The position numbers were made by a program, and so were the translations under genes. The notes under the pieces were generated by a model. It did not search any database and was not told where the DNA came from. It saw only the letters and a program-made list of their open reading frames with translations. Positions 1-9,062 of a stretch of DNA of 64,000 nucleotides are shown here, piece after piece (position 1 is the stretch's first letter; every line of letters begins with the position of its first letter). This stretch comes from Photobacterium gaetbulicola Gung47 (lineage in GTDB: Bacteria > Pseudomonadota > Gammaproteobacteria > Enterobacterales > Vibrionaceae), in assembly GCA_000940995.1 (NCBI GenBank), contig CP005974.1, positions 1,922,001-1,986,000 of the forward strand. Direction: 5' to 3'.

Positions 1-1244
1 CCGCGTACGGTTTTGGCAAAGTTTGTGCCTTCAACACTGTCTGGAATTTGCTGATCCATACCCATCAGGCCAAACATCGTCGGGAAGATGTCCGGTGCCG
101 AAAATAGCAGGTTGTCCTGGCGCGGGGACAATTTGCCCGGCCAGCGGAACATCATCGGGATCCGCATTGATTCTTCGTAGTGGACATTCTTGGTCGGGTT
201 GCCATTGGCACCCAGGCAGCAGCCATGGTCAGAGAAGAAGATCACCAAGGTATCTTCGGCTAGGTTGAGGCGGTCAAGTTCATTAATAATGCGGCCAAAT
301 TGTTCATCCACACCATTGATCATAGCCATGTACTCTTTGAAGTACTTCGGCCCGTAACCGTCTTGGTAGTCTTTGTCCCATACCACATTCGGCCGGGTAT
401 TGAGTGATTCGGACGTTTCGCCGCTGAAGCGATCCAAGTATTTTTGAGGAACTTGATCATAAGGGGAGTGCGGCGGGTTCATGGAGACGACCAGAGTAAA
501 GGGCTTGTCACTGTCGCGATACTTGCCGTTTTCGTTTCGAAGGTACTTTATGGCGATGTCAGCTTCATGCTCCGGACTCCACTGGTTGATTTGCAGCGGT
601 TTGTCCCTCGGGGTGTCGTTGGTCCAGTAAATAGGGTTCATGTGAAGGTCGTAGGTACCGTATGAATACCAGAAATCGAAACCGTGGCGGCGGTCGGGGG
701 CCGTCCAGTCATTCCAGTAGCGGCCTTCCATCGGGTTGTTGTAGCTCGGCACAAACGGTGCTTCCGGTGCGTCGAGGTGCCACTTGCCGATATAGCCCAT
801 GCTGTAGCCTTGCTTTTTCATGATATCTGACCAGGTCAGGGTATTTTTCTTCAACTCAATACCGAAGTCTTTGCCGCCGAAGTTTCCAGGCATAGCGGTA
901 TGGCTGTTGCCTTGGATCCCGTTGCGGTAAGGATACTGACCTGTCATCAACATGCCACGGAACGGAGTACAAAGCGGGAAGTTGGATACGGCCTGATCCA
1001 GTACCACACTTTGCTTAGCAAATTTGTCTAGATATGGAGTTAATGAGCGGTCCTGATTCATAAAGCCAAGCGACTGGGTACGAAACTCATCAGGGAAGAT
1101 GATCAACAGGTTTGGCTTTTTACTTTCGTTTTTGGCGGTAACCACCGGTTGATTGCCCGTAAGTGAACTGCAGGCTGGCGTTGCAGCCACAGCCCCTGTG
1201 ACAGCAATGCCTTTTAAAAGGTCACGGCGTGATATCGACATCAT
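1..1244 (-). CDS. Exported Cys-type sulfatase (C-terminus outside window)
   Basis: The visible N-terminal 414 residues belong to the type I sulfatase (alkaline phosphatase fold) superfamily. The active-site motif CTPFR (Cys near residue 92) is the C-x-P-x-R signature in which Cys is turned into formylglycine, and a metal-binding Asp lies in IIFPDEF near residue 52. The N-terminus MMSISRRDLLKG resembles a twin-arginine signal and is followed by a hydrophobic Ala-rich stretch and a weak lipobox (TPAC). The start at 1244 was chosen because AGGAG lies 6 bases upstream; the next codon is also ATG. It is divergent from agaR across a region rich in CTTTC words, so it probably removes sulfate from glycosaminoglycan fragments in the periplasm. 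Which sulfate position it attacks cannot be read from the sequence. The encoding anSME gene at 30.9 kb would supply the formylglycine. Confidence 0.9.
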   Translation of the reverse strand, partial: MMSISRRDLLKGIAVTGAVAATPACSSLTGNQPVVTAKNESKKPNLLIIFPDEFRTQSLGFMNQDRSLTPYLDKFAKQSVVLDQAVSNFPLCTPFRGMLMTGQYPYRNGIQGNSHTAMPGNFGGKDFGIELKKNTLTWSDIMKKQGYSMGYIGKWHLDAPEAPFVPSYNNPMEGRYWNDWTAPDRRHGFDFWYSYGTYDLHMNPIYWTNDTPRDKPLQINQWSPEHEADIAIKYLRNENGKYRDSDKPFTLVVSMNPPHSPYDQVPQKYLDRFSGETSESLNTRPNVVWDKDYQDGYGPKYFKEYMAMINGVDEQFGRIINELDRLNLAEDTLVIFFSDHGCCLGANGNPTKNVHYEESMRIPMMFRWPGKLSPRQDNLLFSAPDIFPTMFGLMGMDQQIPDSVEGTNFAKTVR

Positions 1245-1690
1245 TAGTCTCCTTTAATTTAAGATACCATTTGCATATAAAGTGTGATGAAGACGGAAAA
1301 AGAAAGTAATTTAATTTCCTTTTCTTACGTTTTGGTGTTTTTATAGCGCTATCGTAAACTAACGAAAGCGTGTTGACGCAGTTGCTGATCACAAAAGAAG
1401 ACATTGACTTGTCAAATGCTTTCAAAGTGAAACGCCTTATGTTTTGCTTTGCGGGTTGATTTACGATAAATTTACTTTTACTGGCAGTTATTTATGCAAA
1501 TCTAGTGATAGTCAGCTTTCGTAGTGCTGCTTTTTCTTTTACTCGAAAGTTTGCGTAAATAAATAGGTAAGTTAACGAAAGTGTGTGAAAGAGATCGCAA
1601 GTTTGTATTCTTCCCATTGTGCCTTTTGTTTTTGATTGTAAGCTTATATCGAAACCAAACGAAAGCTTGGTTTCAACAGGAGACTAAATA
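1245..1690. promoter_or_regulatory. Divergent control region with CTTTC/GAAAG operator array
   Basis: This 446-base gap separates the sulfatase gene from agaR. It holds repeated GAAAG/CTTTC words, several in the longer form CTTTCG or CGAAAG: near 1302, 1364, 1419 (CTTTCAAAG), 1516, 1555, 1577, 1587 and 1661. The last sits inside an inverted repeat (GAAACCAA at 1651-1658, TTGGTTTC at 1667-1674) just before the agaR ribosome site. AgaR of enterobacteria is known to bind CTTTC-type repeats, so this is the likely operator array controlling both directions, including autoregulation. A CRP half-site (TGTGA near 1281) is present but weak. Confidence 0.65.
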
Positions 1691-2467
1691 ATGAAAAGTG
1701 CTGTCGAAAGGCGAATGGAAATCGTCAACGTGGTAAACCAAGAAGGTAAAGCCCGTGTCGAGGACCTAGCTTCTAGATTTAGTGTCTCCAGTGTCACTAT
1801 CCGCAGTGATCTGAGTTTTTTGGAAAAGAATGGTTATGTTGTGCGTTCGCACGGTGCCGCAATTCCGAATACCGGTGTCATTGCTGAGCTGACCGTACAT
1901 GAAAAGCGTCGTCAAAATGCCGGATTGAAAGCGGTATTGGGACAAGCAGCGGCCGAGCTGATCGAAGATGGTGACACAGTCATTCTGGATTCGGGTACTA
2001 CTACACGCGAAATTGCCTCAAGCCTGAGCAATGTCGAGGATGTAGTGGTAATGACCAATGGTCTGGATGTGGCTATGGAGTTGTCGTCAAAACCGGGTAT
2101 TGAGGTATTGATGACCGGTGGTGTGCTTCGTAAGAAGGCATTGTCTTTTTCGGGTTCACAGGCTGAGAACGGGTTGAAAAACTATCGCTTTGATAAAGTG
2201 TTCTTGGGTGTGGATGGCTTTGATCTAAGATCGGGGATTACAACTCACAACGAGCAGGAAGCAAGTCTGAACCGCTTGATGTGTGAAATTTCCGAACATG
2301 TTATTGCTATTGCGGATTCCAGCAAGTTTGGTAAACGCAGCTGTCATATGATCCGAGAGTTCGGTCAGATTGACACCCTGGTAACAGATTCCGGTATTCC
2401 GGAAGAGTACCTCCAGGGTTTGCGAGACATGAAAGTGAATGTGATCATTGTTGAAAAGACAGATTAA
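1691..2467 (+). CDS. agaR: DeoR-family repressor AgaR
   Basis: A 258-residue DeoR-family regulator of normal length. The N-terminal winged helix-turn-helix spans roughly residues 5-58 (DLASRFSVSSVTIRSDL is the recognition part) and the C-terminal sugar-phosphate sensing domain carries the typical DSGTTTREIA phosphate-binding loop. It heads the run of aga genes that encode galactosamine-6-phosphate metabolism, so its inducer is probably GalNAc-6-P or GalN-6-P, as in enterobacterial AgaR. The start has an AGGAG sequence 9 bases upstream (ACAGGAGAC). CTTTC arrays in front of it and at three other places in the locus are its probable targets. Family assignment is sure; the name rests on sequence type and context. 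Confidence 0.88.
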   Translation: MKSAVERRMEIVNVVNQEGKARVEDLASRFSVSSVTIRSDLSFLEKNGYVVRSHGAAIPNTGVIAELTVHEKRRQNAGLKAVLGQAAAELIEDGDTVILDSGTTTREIASSLSNVEDVVVMTNGLDVAMELSSKPGIEVLMTGGVLRKKALSFSGSQAENGLKNYRFDKVFLGVDGFDLRSGITTHNEQEASLNRLMCEISEHVIAIADSSKFGKRSCHMIREFGQIDTLVTDSGIPEEYLQGLRDMKVNVIIVEKTD

Positions 2468-2488
2468 ATCCTTCCTATAAGCGATGTG

Positions 2489-2530
2489 CTAACTCCATAG
2501 CAGCAGACCAGATGCTGATTGTGGAGTTAG
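2489..2530 (+). promoter_or_regulatory. Hairpin burying the agaZ ribosome-binding site
   Basis: CTAACTCCA (2489-2497) and TGGAGTTAG (2522-2530) are perfect 9-base complements, with an inner 5-base stem (CAGCA 2501-2505, TGCTG 2513-2517). The Shine-Dalgarno GGAG of agaZ (2523-2526) is inside the 3' arm, four to seven bases before the ATG at 2534, so the folded mRNA would hide it. There is no T-tract, so this is not a terminator. It may set the translation level of agaZ or make it depend on an upstream event. Confidence 0.55.
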
Positions 2531-2533
2531 TAC

Positions 2534-3811
2534 ATGAACACCCTTCTTGATATCGTAAAACGTCACAAGGCTGGCGGCAGAAACGGGATATATTCTGTTT
2601 GTTCGGCGCATCCATTTGTGATTGAAGCTGCGATACGTCAAGCCAAGCAAGACAATTCGCCGTTGCTGATTGAAGCAACGTCAAACCAGGTGGATCAATT
2701 CGGTGGCTATACCGGTATGACACCGGTTGATTTTCGAAACTTTGTCCTTGATCTTGCCGAACAACTGGCCTTTCCTTCAGAGCGCTTGATACTGGGTGGT
2801 GACCATCTTGGTCCAAATCGCTGGCAGGATTTGCCTGCTGATCAGGCAATGGATAATGCCGATGCACTGATTGCGGCCTATGTGGCTGCCGGTTTTAAGA
2901 AAATACACCTTGATTGCAGCATGTCCTGTGCTGGCGATCCTGTGCCACTGGCCGATGAAGTGGTGGCCGAGCGGGCTGCCCGTCTTGCTACCGTGGCTGA
3001 AGAGACCGCGATAAACAGCTTCGGCTCCAGTGATGTTGTTTATGTTATCGGCACCGAAGTACCGGTACCGGGCGGGGCCGCGGAGTTACTCGAAGGGGTC
3101 GAGGTGACTCACCCGGAGGCGGCACAGAAAACCATCCAATGCCACCTGATGGCTTTTGAGCAAGCTGGTGTTGCCGATTGCTGGCAGCGCGTGATTGGCT
3201 TGGTCGTCCAACCGGGGGTTGAGTTTGATCATACCGGCGTTATTGATTATTGCCCGGAGAAAGCCCAGGCGCTCAGCCGGGTGATTGATGAATACCAGCA
3301 CATGGTGTTCGAGGCGCACTCGACGGATTATCAGCCTGCGCAGGCTTACCAAGATTTAGTACGGGATCATTTTTCAATTCTGAAAGTAGGCCCAGCGCTG
3401 ACTTTTGCCATGCGTGAAGCGCTATTTAACCTATGCGCAATCGAAGAAGAGATGGTTCCGAAGGCCCATTGCTCGAATTTAAAAGAACATATCGAACAAA
3501 CCATGTGTATCGAGCCCGGGTTCTGGCAGAAATATTATCATGGCGATGCCAATCAACAACGCTTTGCTCGTTGCTACAGCTTTAGTGACCGTATTCGTTA
3601 CTACTGGCCCGATGAAAAAATTCAACAGGCTCAAGCAAAGCTATTTAGCAATCTGTCACAGCAACCAATGCCATTGCCGCTAATTAGCCAATATTTACCT
3701 GAGCAGTTCCATGCTTTGAGAAATGGTGAAATAGAAAATACACCTAAAGATTTCGTAATTAACAAAGTACAGCAAGTACTTCGTATTTATTCTGCAGCTT
3801 GTGAGTTTTAA
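2534..3811 (+). CDS. agaZ: Tagatose-1,6-bisphosphate aldolase subunit AgaZ/KbaZ/GatZ
   Basis: 425 residues, the usual length of the GatZ/KbaZ family, recognised by stretches such as [19 protein letters not shown] near residue 11 and [10 protein letters not shown] near residue 89. In enterobacteria this protein is not catalytic on its own; it stabilises and activates the class II aldolase subunit (KbaY/GatY) that splits tagatose-1,6-bisphosphate into glyceraldehyde-3-phosphate and dihydroxyacetone phosphate. Its partner AgaY is encoded 32 kb downstream rather than next door. Its start is preceded by a GGAG that lies within a strong hairpin. It ends 16 bases before agaS. Confidence 0.88.
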   Translation: MNTLLDIVKRHKAGGRNGIYSVCSAHPFVIEAAIRQAKQDNSPLLIEATSNQVDQFGGYTGMTPVDFRNFVLDLAEQLAFPSERLILGGDHLGPNRWQDLPADQAMDNADALIAAYVAAGFKKIHLDCSMSCAGDPVPLADEVVAERAARLATVAEETAINSFGSSDVVYVIGTEVPVPGGAAELLEGVEVTHPEAAQKTIQCHLMAFEQAGVADCWQRVIGLVVQPGVEFDHTGVIDYCPEKAQALSRVIDEYQHMVFEAHSTDYQPAQAYQDLVRDHFSILKVGPALTFAMREALFNLCAIEEEMVPKAHCSNLKEHIEQTMCIEPGFWQKYYHGDANQQRFARCYSFSDRIRYYWPDEKIQQAQAKLFSNLSQQPMPLPLISQYLPEQFHALRNGEIENTPKDFVINKVQQVLRIYSAACEF

Positions 3812-3827
3812 TATAATAGGGCATACC

Positions 3828-4985
3828 ATGAAATATTTAGATCTTGACCATAAAGATCTCGAAAGCTTAAAGGCTTTTTGGACTGCAAAAGAAATTCAGC
3901 AACAACCTGAGTGCTGGAGAAAAACATTGTCAATCGTGACCGAGTGTCAAGCCGTGAGCAAGGCATTTCTGGCACCACTCTATAGCAAGCCGAATTTGCG
4001 CATTGTATTGACCGGGGCGGGTACGTCTGCTTTTGCCGGACGAGCATTGGCACCGGCGCTGTCAAAGGTGCTTGATCGTCGCGTTGAAGCCATCGCTTCT
4101 ACCGATATTGTATCGAACCCTTATCAGTATTTTGCTGAAGATATTCCGACACTTGTTGTTTCATTTGCGCGTTCTGGCAACAGTCCTGAAAGTGTTGCAG
4201 CGGTTGATTTGGCCAACCAGCTGCTAACCGAGTGTTATCACCTGGTGCTGACCTGTAACGGTGAAGGGCAACTGTACGAAAGATGCAGGAACGACGCGGG
4301 CTCGCTGGCGATTTTGATGCCGGCTGAAACAAATGATAAGTCTTTCGCGATGACGTCAAGTTTCTCTTCTATGATGCTTGCAGCATTTTCGGTATTAACT
4401 TGTGACAACGATTACTCGAAAGAAATTGAAAGTATTTGTAAGCAATCTGAGGCTTTGATCAAAGAAATTAATTCTTCTATCAGTATAATCGCTAATAAGA
4501 ATGCAAAACGAGTTATTTATTTGGGCAGTGGATGCCTGCAGGGTTTGGCCCAGGAGTCAGCACTGAAGCTTCTGGAGCTAACGGCAGGGAATGTTGTGGC
4601 AATGTTCGATTCCCCACTTGGCTTTAGACATGGACCAAAATCGATAGTTGATAATGAAACATTAGTTGTTGTCTTTATTTCTAATAACCCATATACGCGT
4701 AAGTATGATTTGGACTTATTAGCCGAACTGCGCCGGGACAAAATTGCTTCTCAAGTATTAGCAATTACGGCACAGCAAGACGATACGGTTACTGATGGCG
4801 ACTTTATTAATATTAACGGTATGGATAATGCCAGTGATGTAGAATTAATATTCCCATATTTAATCATTGCTCAAGTTTACGCTTTCCATCACTCATTGAA
4901 ATTAGGAAATACGCCGGACAATCCTTGTCCGACCGGCGAGGTCAATCGTGTTGTTCAGGGTGTAACAATTCACGAATTCAATTAA
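3828..4985 (+). CDS. agaS: Galactosamine-6-phosphate deaminase/isomerase AgaS
   Basis: 385 residues with two SIS (sugar isomerase) domains, shown by VLTGAGTSAFAGRAL near residue 67, SFARSGNSPESVA near residue 111 and, in the second half, LGSGCLQGLAQESALKLLELTAG and FRHGPKS. AgaS converts galactosamine-6-phosphate to tagatose-6-phosphate with release of ammonia, and acts after the deacetylase AgaA. A GTG at 3801 would add nine residues but would overlap agaZ; the ATG at 3828 gives the usual family N-terminus. The gene is tightly placed between agaZ and the PTS genes, so it is probably co-transcribed with them. Confidence 0.88.
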   Translation: MKYLDLDHKDLESLKAFWTAKEIQQQPECWRKTLSIVTECQAVSKAFLAPLYSKPNLRIVLTGAGTSAFAGRALAPALSKVLDRRVEAIASTDIVSNPYQYFAEDIPTLVVSFARSGNSPESVAAVDLANQLLTECYHLVLTCNGEGQLYERCRNDAGSLAILMPAETNDKSFAMTSSFSSMMLAAFSVLTCDNDYSKEIESICKQSEALIKEINSSISIIANKNAKRVIYLGSGCLQGLAQESALKLLELTAGNVVAMFDSPLGFRHGPKSIVDNETLVVVFISNNPYTRKYDLDLLAELRRDKIASQVLAITAQQDDTVTDGDFININGMDNASDVELIFPYLIIAQVYAFHHSLKLGNTPDNPCPTGEVNRVVQGVTIHEFN

Positions 4986-5016
4986 TAGCACAATAAATAA
5001 AAAAGGGTTTACTACT

Positions 5017-5517
5017 ATGACGTCACCTAACATTGTTTGGACGCGTATCGATGAACGTCTTCTACATGGTCAAATTCGAATTACTTGGGGTAAACATACC
5101 GAGGCGAATTTAATTTTAGTGGCCAATGACGATGCAGCAGAAGGGCCGAATGCCGCCTTTATGCAAGCGGGTATGAAGGCCTCTGCCGGAGGGGAATACG
5201 CTGTACGTTTCTTCTCTATCCAGAAAACCATCGATGTGATCCACAAAGCATCGCCAAAGCAGAAGATTTTCATTCTGTGTAACAACCCTACCGATGTTGC
5301 CCGTTTGGTTGAAGGTGGCGTTCCTCTTACACACTGCAACGTAGGCAACATGCACTTCCACGAAGGCAAGCGCCAGATCGCCAAAACCGTATCGGTCGAT
5401 GAGAAAGATATCGATGCCTTTGAGCGTATGGTAGCCAAAGGGGTGACGTGTACGGTGCAGAACACACCAGATCAAACGCCAGTCAATGTACTTGAATTGG
5501 CAAAACAAACTGCCTAA
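5017..5517 (+). CDS. agaV: Mannose-family PTS component IIB (AgaV type)
   Basis: 166 residues, the size of a stand-alone mannose-family IIB. The phosphorylated histidine is His17 in RIDERLLHGQI, the family's N-terminal signature. It is a cytoplasmic protein that takes phosphate from IIA (AgaF) and passes it to the sugar carried by the IIC/IID membrane pair. The ATG follows an AAGGG at about 9 bases. The system is of the GalNAc/galactosamine (Aga) type by neighbourhood; in this locus it may instead carry unsaturated glycosaminoglycan disaccharides, as related streptococcal systems do. Confidence 0.87.
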   Translation: MTSPNIVWTRIDERLLHGQIRITWGKHTEANLILVANDDAAEGPNAAFMQAGMKASAGGEYAVRFFSIQKTIDVIHKASPKQKIFILCNNPTDVARLVEGGVPLTHCNVGNMHFHEGKRQIAKTVSVDEKDIDAFERMVAKGVTCTVQNTPDQTPVNVLELAKQTA

Positions 5518-5565
5518 ACGCAGGCAACATTCACGCTAAACAGAGATTTAAAAAAGGAATAAATC

Positions 5566-6333
5566 ATGTTTTTTGAAGCTACGCTGGTCGCAATTTGGGC
5601 GTTCTTCTGTGGTATCGATAAATACGATGTCGCGTTGAACATCCACCGTCCGCTCATTACCGGCCCGGTTGTCGGGTTGATCATGGGTGATATGCAAATC
5701 GGTCTGATTGCCGGTGCCACCCTGGAGTTGGCTTGGTTAGGCCTAGTGCCAAATGCAGGGGCTCAGCCGCCTGATGTTACCTTGGGTACCATTGCTGCTG
5801 TTGCTTTCGCGGTGATGACTGGCCAGTCAGCGGAAGTCGCGATGGGTGTGGGTATGCCAATCGCCGTCTTGATGCAGATGCTGGTTATCGGTTTCTTCGC
5901 TCTGACAGCCTTCACGATGGGCAAAGCGGATCGCTTCGCCGAGCAGGGAGACTCTGATGGCATTGACCGCTTGCTGATCACCACAATTTCGCTGCGTGCC
6001 CTGATGTACTCACTGGTCGCCTTTATCACCGTGTACTTCGGTGAGCATGCTGCAACCTGGATTGATGAAAACGCACCAAAAGTTCTGCTAGAAGGTCTGG
6101 GCATCGGCGCCAAGATGGTTCCAGCAATCGGTTTTGCCATGTTGCTTAAAATCATGTGGTCGAAGGAAGTTGCGGGTGTGTTCTTTATCGGCTTCGTGAT
6201 GACGACATACCTCAAGCTGCCAATCATGGCCGTGGCGGTCCTGGGCGCATCAGCCGCAGCACTGTACTACTTCTTCAGCGGTAACAATGGAACTAACAAC
6301 AATCAAGTCGAGGAATTTGAAGATGGCATCTGA
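5566..6333 (+). CDS. agaW: Mannose-family PTS membrane component IIC (AgaW type)
   Basis: 255 residues and strongly hydrophobic, with the IIC hallmarks GPVVGLIMGDMQIGLIAGA (about residues 32-50) and ELAWLGLVPNAGAQPPDV. IIC with IID forms the inner-membrane permease of mannose-family PTS. The ribosome site AAGGAATAAATC precedes the ATG. Its last codons overlap the start of the IID gene by 11 bases, which points to coupled translation and equal amounts of the two permease halves. Confidence 0.88.
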   Translation: MFFEATLVAIWAFFCGIDKYDVALNIHRPLITGPVVGLIMGDMQIGLIAGATLELAWLGLVPNAGAQPPDVTLGTIAAVAFAVMTGQSAEVAMGVGMPIAVLMQMLVIGFFALTAFTMGKADRFAEQGDSDGIDRLLITTISLRALMYSLVAFITVYFGEHAATWIDENAPKVLLEGLGIGAKMVPAIGFAMLLKIMWSKEVAGVFFIGFVMTTYLKLPIMAVAVLGASAAALYYFFSGNNGTNNNQVEEFEDGI

Positions 6334-7213
6334 TATCACCGCAGGCAAGCTAGCCGATAAAAACAGCAAGGTTGAAAGTCTGGTTGATGATATTGATTCA
6401 TACGAAGACACAACGCCGCGCAAAGTAATTACCAAACGTGACCTGTGGATGTGTTCGCTACGCGGCCTGTTCATGGAAGGTAACTTTAACTTCGAGCGTA
6501 TGCAGGCGGGTGGTTTTGCCTACTCGATTATCCCGGCGCTGAAAAAGATCCACGGCAATAACAAGCGTGACTTTGCCAAGTCTTTGAAGAACCATCTGCA
6601 GTTCTTCAACGCGAGCCCGAAACTGTTCACTTTCCTGCTTGGCACTGCCATTGCGATGGAAGAGAACAAGGAAAAACCATCAACCGTTAACGTGATGAAA
6701 GTGGCCGGTATGGGCCCGACAGGCGGGATCGGTGATGCGATTGACCACATGACCCTGATGCCGCTGACCCTAGCGCTGGGTGCGTCGATTGCGATGGAAG
6801 GCTCGATTGCTGGTCCGTTCGTGTTCTTCTTCTTGTACCAGATTGTTCACTTCGCTGTGTATTTCGGCCTGATGTTCATGGGCTACAAGGCCGGTACGGC
6901 CGCCATGGTGAACATGAGCGATGCTACCGAGAAGCTGGCGAAAGCGGCCAACATCATGGGTATCTTCGTGATTGGTGCGCTGTCGGCAACCTTTATCAGG
7001 GTGCAGACCACCGCCTCGGTAGAGCTCGGAGGCAAGGTTGTCGAACTGCAAGGTGCGCTATTTGACAAGATCATGCCGAACCTGCTGCCGCTGTGCTTGG
7101 TGTTCTTCATGTTCAAGATGGTGAAGGGCACCGGGTTCTGGGCTAAGCCGCCGGTACTTATCTTCTCCACCCTTGCTGCCGGTGTGGTAGGCCACTTCTT
7201 AGGCATTCTTTAA
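6323..7213 (+). CDS. agaE: Mannose-family PTS membrane component IID (AgaE type)
   Basis: 296 residues. IID features are the Arg/Phe-rich segment SLRGLFMEGNFNFERMQ near residue 41, the motif GPTGGIGDAIDHMTLMPL, and hydrophobic segments in the C-terminal half. The start at 6323 is preferred over 6287 because AGGAA lies 8 bases upstream and because the family begins near a cytoplasmic helix before SLRGL. It overlaps agaW by 11 bases. Together with agaW it makes the sugar channel; the IIA gene follows after a 213-base gap with a hairpin. Confidence 0.88.
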   Translation: MASDITAGKLADKNSKVESLVDDIDSYEDTTPRKVITKRDLWMCSLRGLFMEGNFNFERMQAGGFAYSIIPALKKIHGNNKRDFAKSLKNHLQFFNASPKLFTFLLGTAIAMEENKEKPSTVNVMKVAGMGPTGGIGDAIDHMTLMPLTLALGASIAMEGSIAGPFVFFFLYQIVHFAVYFGLMFMGYKAGTAAMVNMSDATEKLAKAANIMGIFVIGALSATFIRVQTTASVELGGKVVELQGALFDKIMPNLLPLCLVFFMFKMVKGTGFWAKPPVLIFSTLAAGVVGHFLGIL

Positions 7214-7426
7214 CGGGTATGCGTTAACGCTAGGGGGGAGGTATCTCCCCCTTATGTTAACCAGTCATCTTCGAGTTATCAGCTTAAAGGTCTTGCTCTG
7301 TAGGGACATCTATCGAGTCACTGTTGTTTAAAGCTCTGGCCTTCAAGGTGCTAACTTCAAGTATTTCGCTTCAATGTTTTAGCTTCGGGTTATATCCCCA
7401 AGGATTTAAGTTTCAAGGATTTAAAA
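7214..7426 (+). promoter_or_regulatory. agaE-agaF gap with GC hairpin and GGATTTAA repeats
   Basis: The only wide gap inside the PTS operon. It starts with a strong G/C hairpin (GGGGGAG / CTCCCCC around a GTAT loop, about 7234-7251) that lacks a T-tract, so it is more likely an mRNA-stabilising or partial attenuating structure than a full terminator. Further on, CTTCAA/GCTTCAA words recur and the octamer GGATTTAA occurs twice just before the agaF start (7402-7425). No CTTTCG array is seen here. The second GGATTTAA overlaps where the ribosome site should be. Confidence 0.4.
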
Positions 7427-7870
7427 ATGATTGGAATTGTAGTTTCTGGCCACATCAACTTCGCGACAGGCATGGCTTCGGCGGTCAAGGCCATTGCCGG
7501 CGACCAAGAGCAAATGGCATTTGTGGATTTTGTCGAATCGATGTCAACCGATGATCTGGAAGTGGCGCTGCGTGACGCGGCCAAGCAGGTCGACGGCGGG
7601 GAAGGGGTCTTGTTCCTGACTGATATTCCGGGCGGCTCACCGTGCAACCGTGCGATGGCGATCATGATGGATACCGATAATATCGAGCTGATTGCCGGGG
7701 TGAACCTCCCCATGATTGCCAATGCCGCGTTCGAGCGTGACGGTGCAAAACTGGACGAGTTGGTTGAAACCCTGCTGGAAATTGGTGGCTCATGCCTGCA
7801 GAACATGCGCAAAGAGCTGGAAGTCATGATGGCGCCACAGCCTGAACTGGAATGTGAAGACGGACTGTAA
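7427..7870 (+). CDS. agaF: Mannose-family PTS component IIA (AgaF type)
   Basis: 147 residues, the length of a free-standing IIA of the mannose family. The phosphorylated histidine is His9 in IVVSGHINFATGM, and the motif FLTDIPGGSPCNRA near residue 65 is typical. It accepts phosphate from HPr and hands it to IIB (AgaV) in the cytoplasm. Only two bases separate its stop from the deacetylase gene agaA, indicating one transcript. Confidence 0.87.
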   Translation: MIGIVVSGHINFATGMASAVKAIAGDQEQMAFVDFVESMSTDDLEVALRDAAKQVDGGEGVLFLTDIPGGSPCNRAMAIMMDTDNIELIAGVNLPMIANAAFERDGAKLDELVETLLEIGGSCLQNMRKELEVMMAPQPELECEDGL

Positions 7871-7872
7871 TT

Positions 7873-9021
7873 ATGCGTTATGCCTTGCTTGCCGATCAGG
7901 TTTTTACACCAGCGGGTATCGAAACCGGTAGTGCCGTAATTGTCGAAGATGGCCTGATTGCTGATGTTACATCATCCATACCGGCAGACTGCGAGGTGGT
8001 TCGCTTGGCCGGGCAGTCGATTATGCCGGGCTTTGTCGATATCCATATCCACGGCCGAAACGGCTTTGATGTGATGGATGCCACGGATACCGCGCTGCAG
8101 TCGATTTCCGATGCGCTGCCGCAAACCGGTGTGGTGGCTTGGGTCGGCACCACGGTAACGGCGCCATGGCAGGACATTATCGATGCCTTGGCTGCGGTTA
8201 GGCAGTTTACCGACCAACCGCAGCAACAAGGTGCCGAGCTTCTGGGGAGTTTTCTCGAAGGGCCGTATTTCACCGAGCCTCATCGCGGCTCTCATCCACC
8301 GGCCTTCCTGAAAGCGCCGACCGTTGCGGAGCTGGAGCAACTGAAAGAAACCGCAGGCGCCTCATTGTTGAGGGCGGCGCTGGCACCGGAATCCGAAGGG
8401 GCGATGGACGCGATCAGTTGGCTGTCGGCCCAGCATATAAAGCCATCCGTTGCCCATACTGATGCAACCTATGCCCAAGTGACCGAGGCGCACCAGCGCG
8501 GTGCTGACTGCGGGGTGCACCTGTTTAATGGCATGCGGGGGCTTCACCACCGCGAACCCGGTTGCTGCGGGGCCGTGCTGTATCACGACATGCTGGCCGA
8601 GCTGATTGCCGATGGGGTGCATGTTAACCCGGTGATGATGAACTTGGCGTACCGCATCAAGGGGTATCGCGGGATTGCGCTGATCACCGATTGCATGCGG
8701 GCTGGTGGCCTCAGTGATGGTGAGTACCAGCTTGGCGCGCAGATGATCTCAGTGACAAACGGAGAGGCCCGCAGCCCGTGTGGCTCGCTGGCAGGCAGCA
8801 CCTGCAGTTTGGATCAGGCGGTGCGAAATATGGTGAACCTGACTGGTGTGCCGGTATGGGAAGCGGTGCAAATGGCGTCGTATGTCCCGGCCGTCTACCT
8901 CGGGCTGGCAGAGCGCCTGGGCAGCGTTGCCAAGGGGATGGAGGCCAGTTTGACCATGATGGATGCTGATCTTCAGGTGCAAGGAACAATGATCAAAGGG
9001 CAGTGGGCATTTAAGGCGTAA
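7873..9021 (+). CDS. agaA: N-acetylgalactosamine-6-phosphate deacetylase AgaA
   Basis: 382 residues of the NagA/AgaA amidohydrolase family. Metal and substrate residues are visible as HIHG (His58, His60), FLEGPYF (metal-binding Glu), the VAHTDAT and GVHLFNGM segments, and ITDCMRAGG with the catalytic Asp. The enzyme removes acetate from GalNAc-6-phosphate in the cytoplasm, giving galactosamine-6-phosphate for AgaS. The assignment to GalNAc-6-P rather than GlcNAc-6-P rests on linkage to agaS and agaZ. No other nagA is seen in the window, so it might also serve the chitobiose operon at 57-63 kb. Confidence 0.85.
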   Translation: MRYALLADQVFTPAGIETGSAVIVEDGLIADVTSSIPADCEVVRLAGQSIMPGFVDIHIHGRNGFDVMDATDTALQSISDALPQTGVVAWVGTTVTAPWQDIIDALAAVRQFTDQPQQQGAELLGSFLEGPYFTEPHRGSHPPAFLKAPTVAELEQLKETAGASLLRAALAPESEGAMDAISWLSAQHIKPSVAHTDATYAQVTEAHQRGADCGVHLFNGMRGLHHREPGCCGAVLYHDMLAELIADGVHVNPVMMNLAYRIKGYRGIALITDCMRAGGLSDGEYQLGAQMISVTNGEARSPCGSLAGSTCSLDQAVRNMVNLTGVPVWEAVQMASYVPAVYLGLAERLGSVAKGMEASLTMMDADLQVQGTMIKGQWAFKA

Positions 9022-9062
9022 GTCAACGCTGCCCCTTTGCTAACAAGATGACAGAGGAAAAA

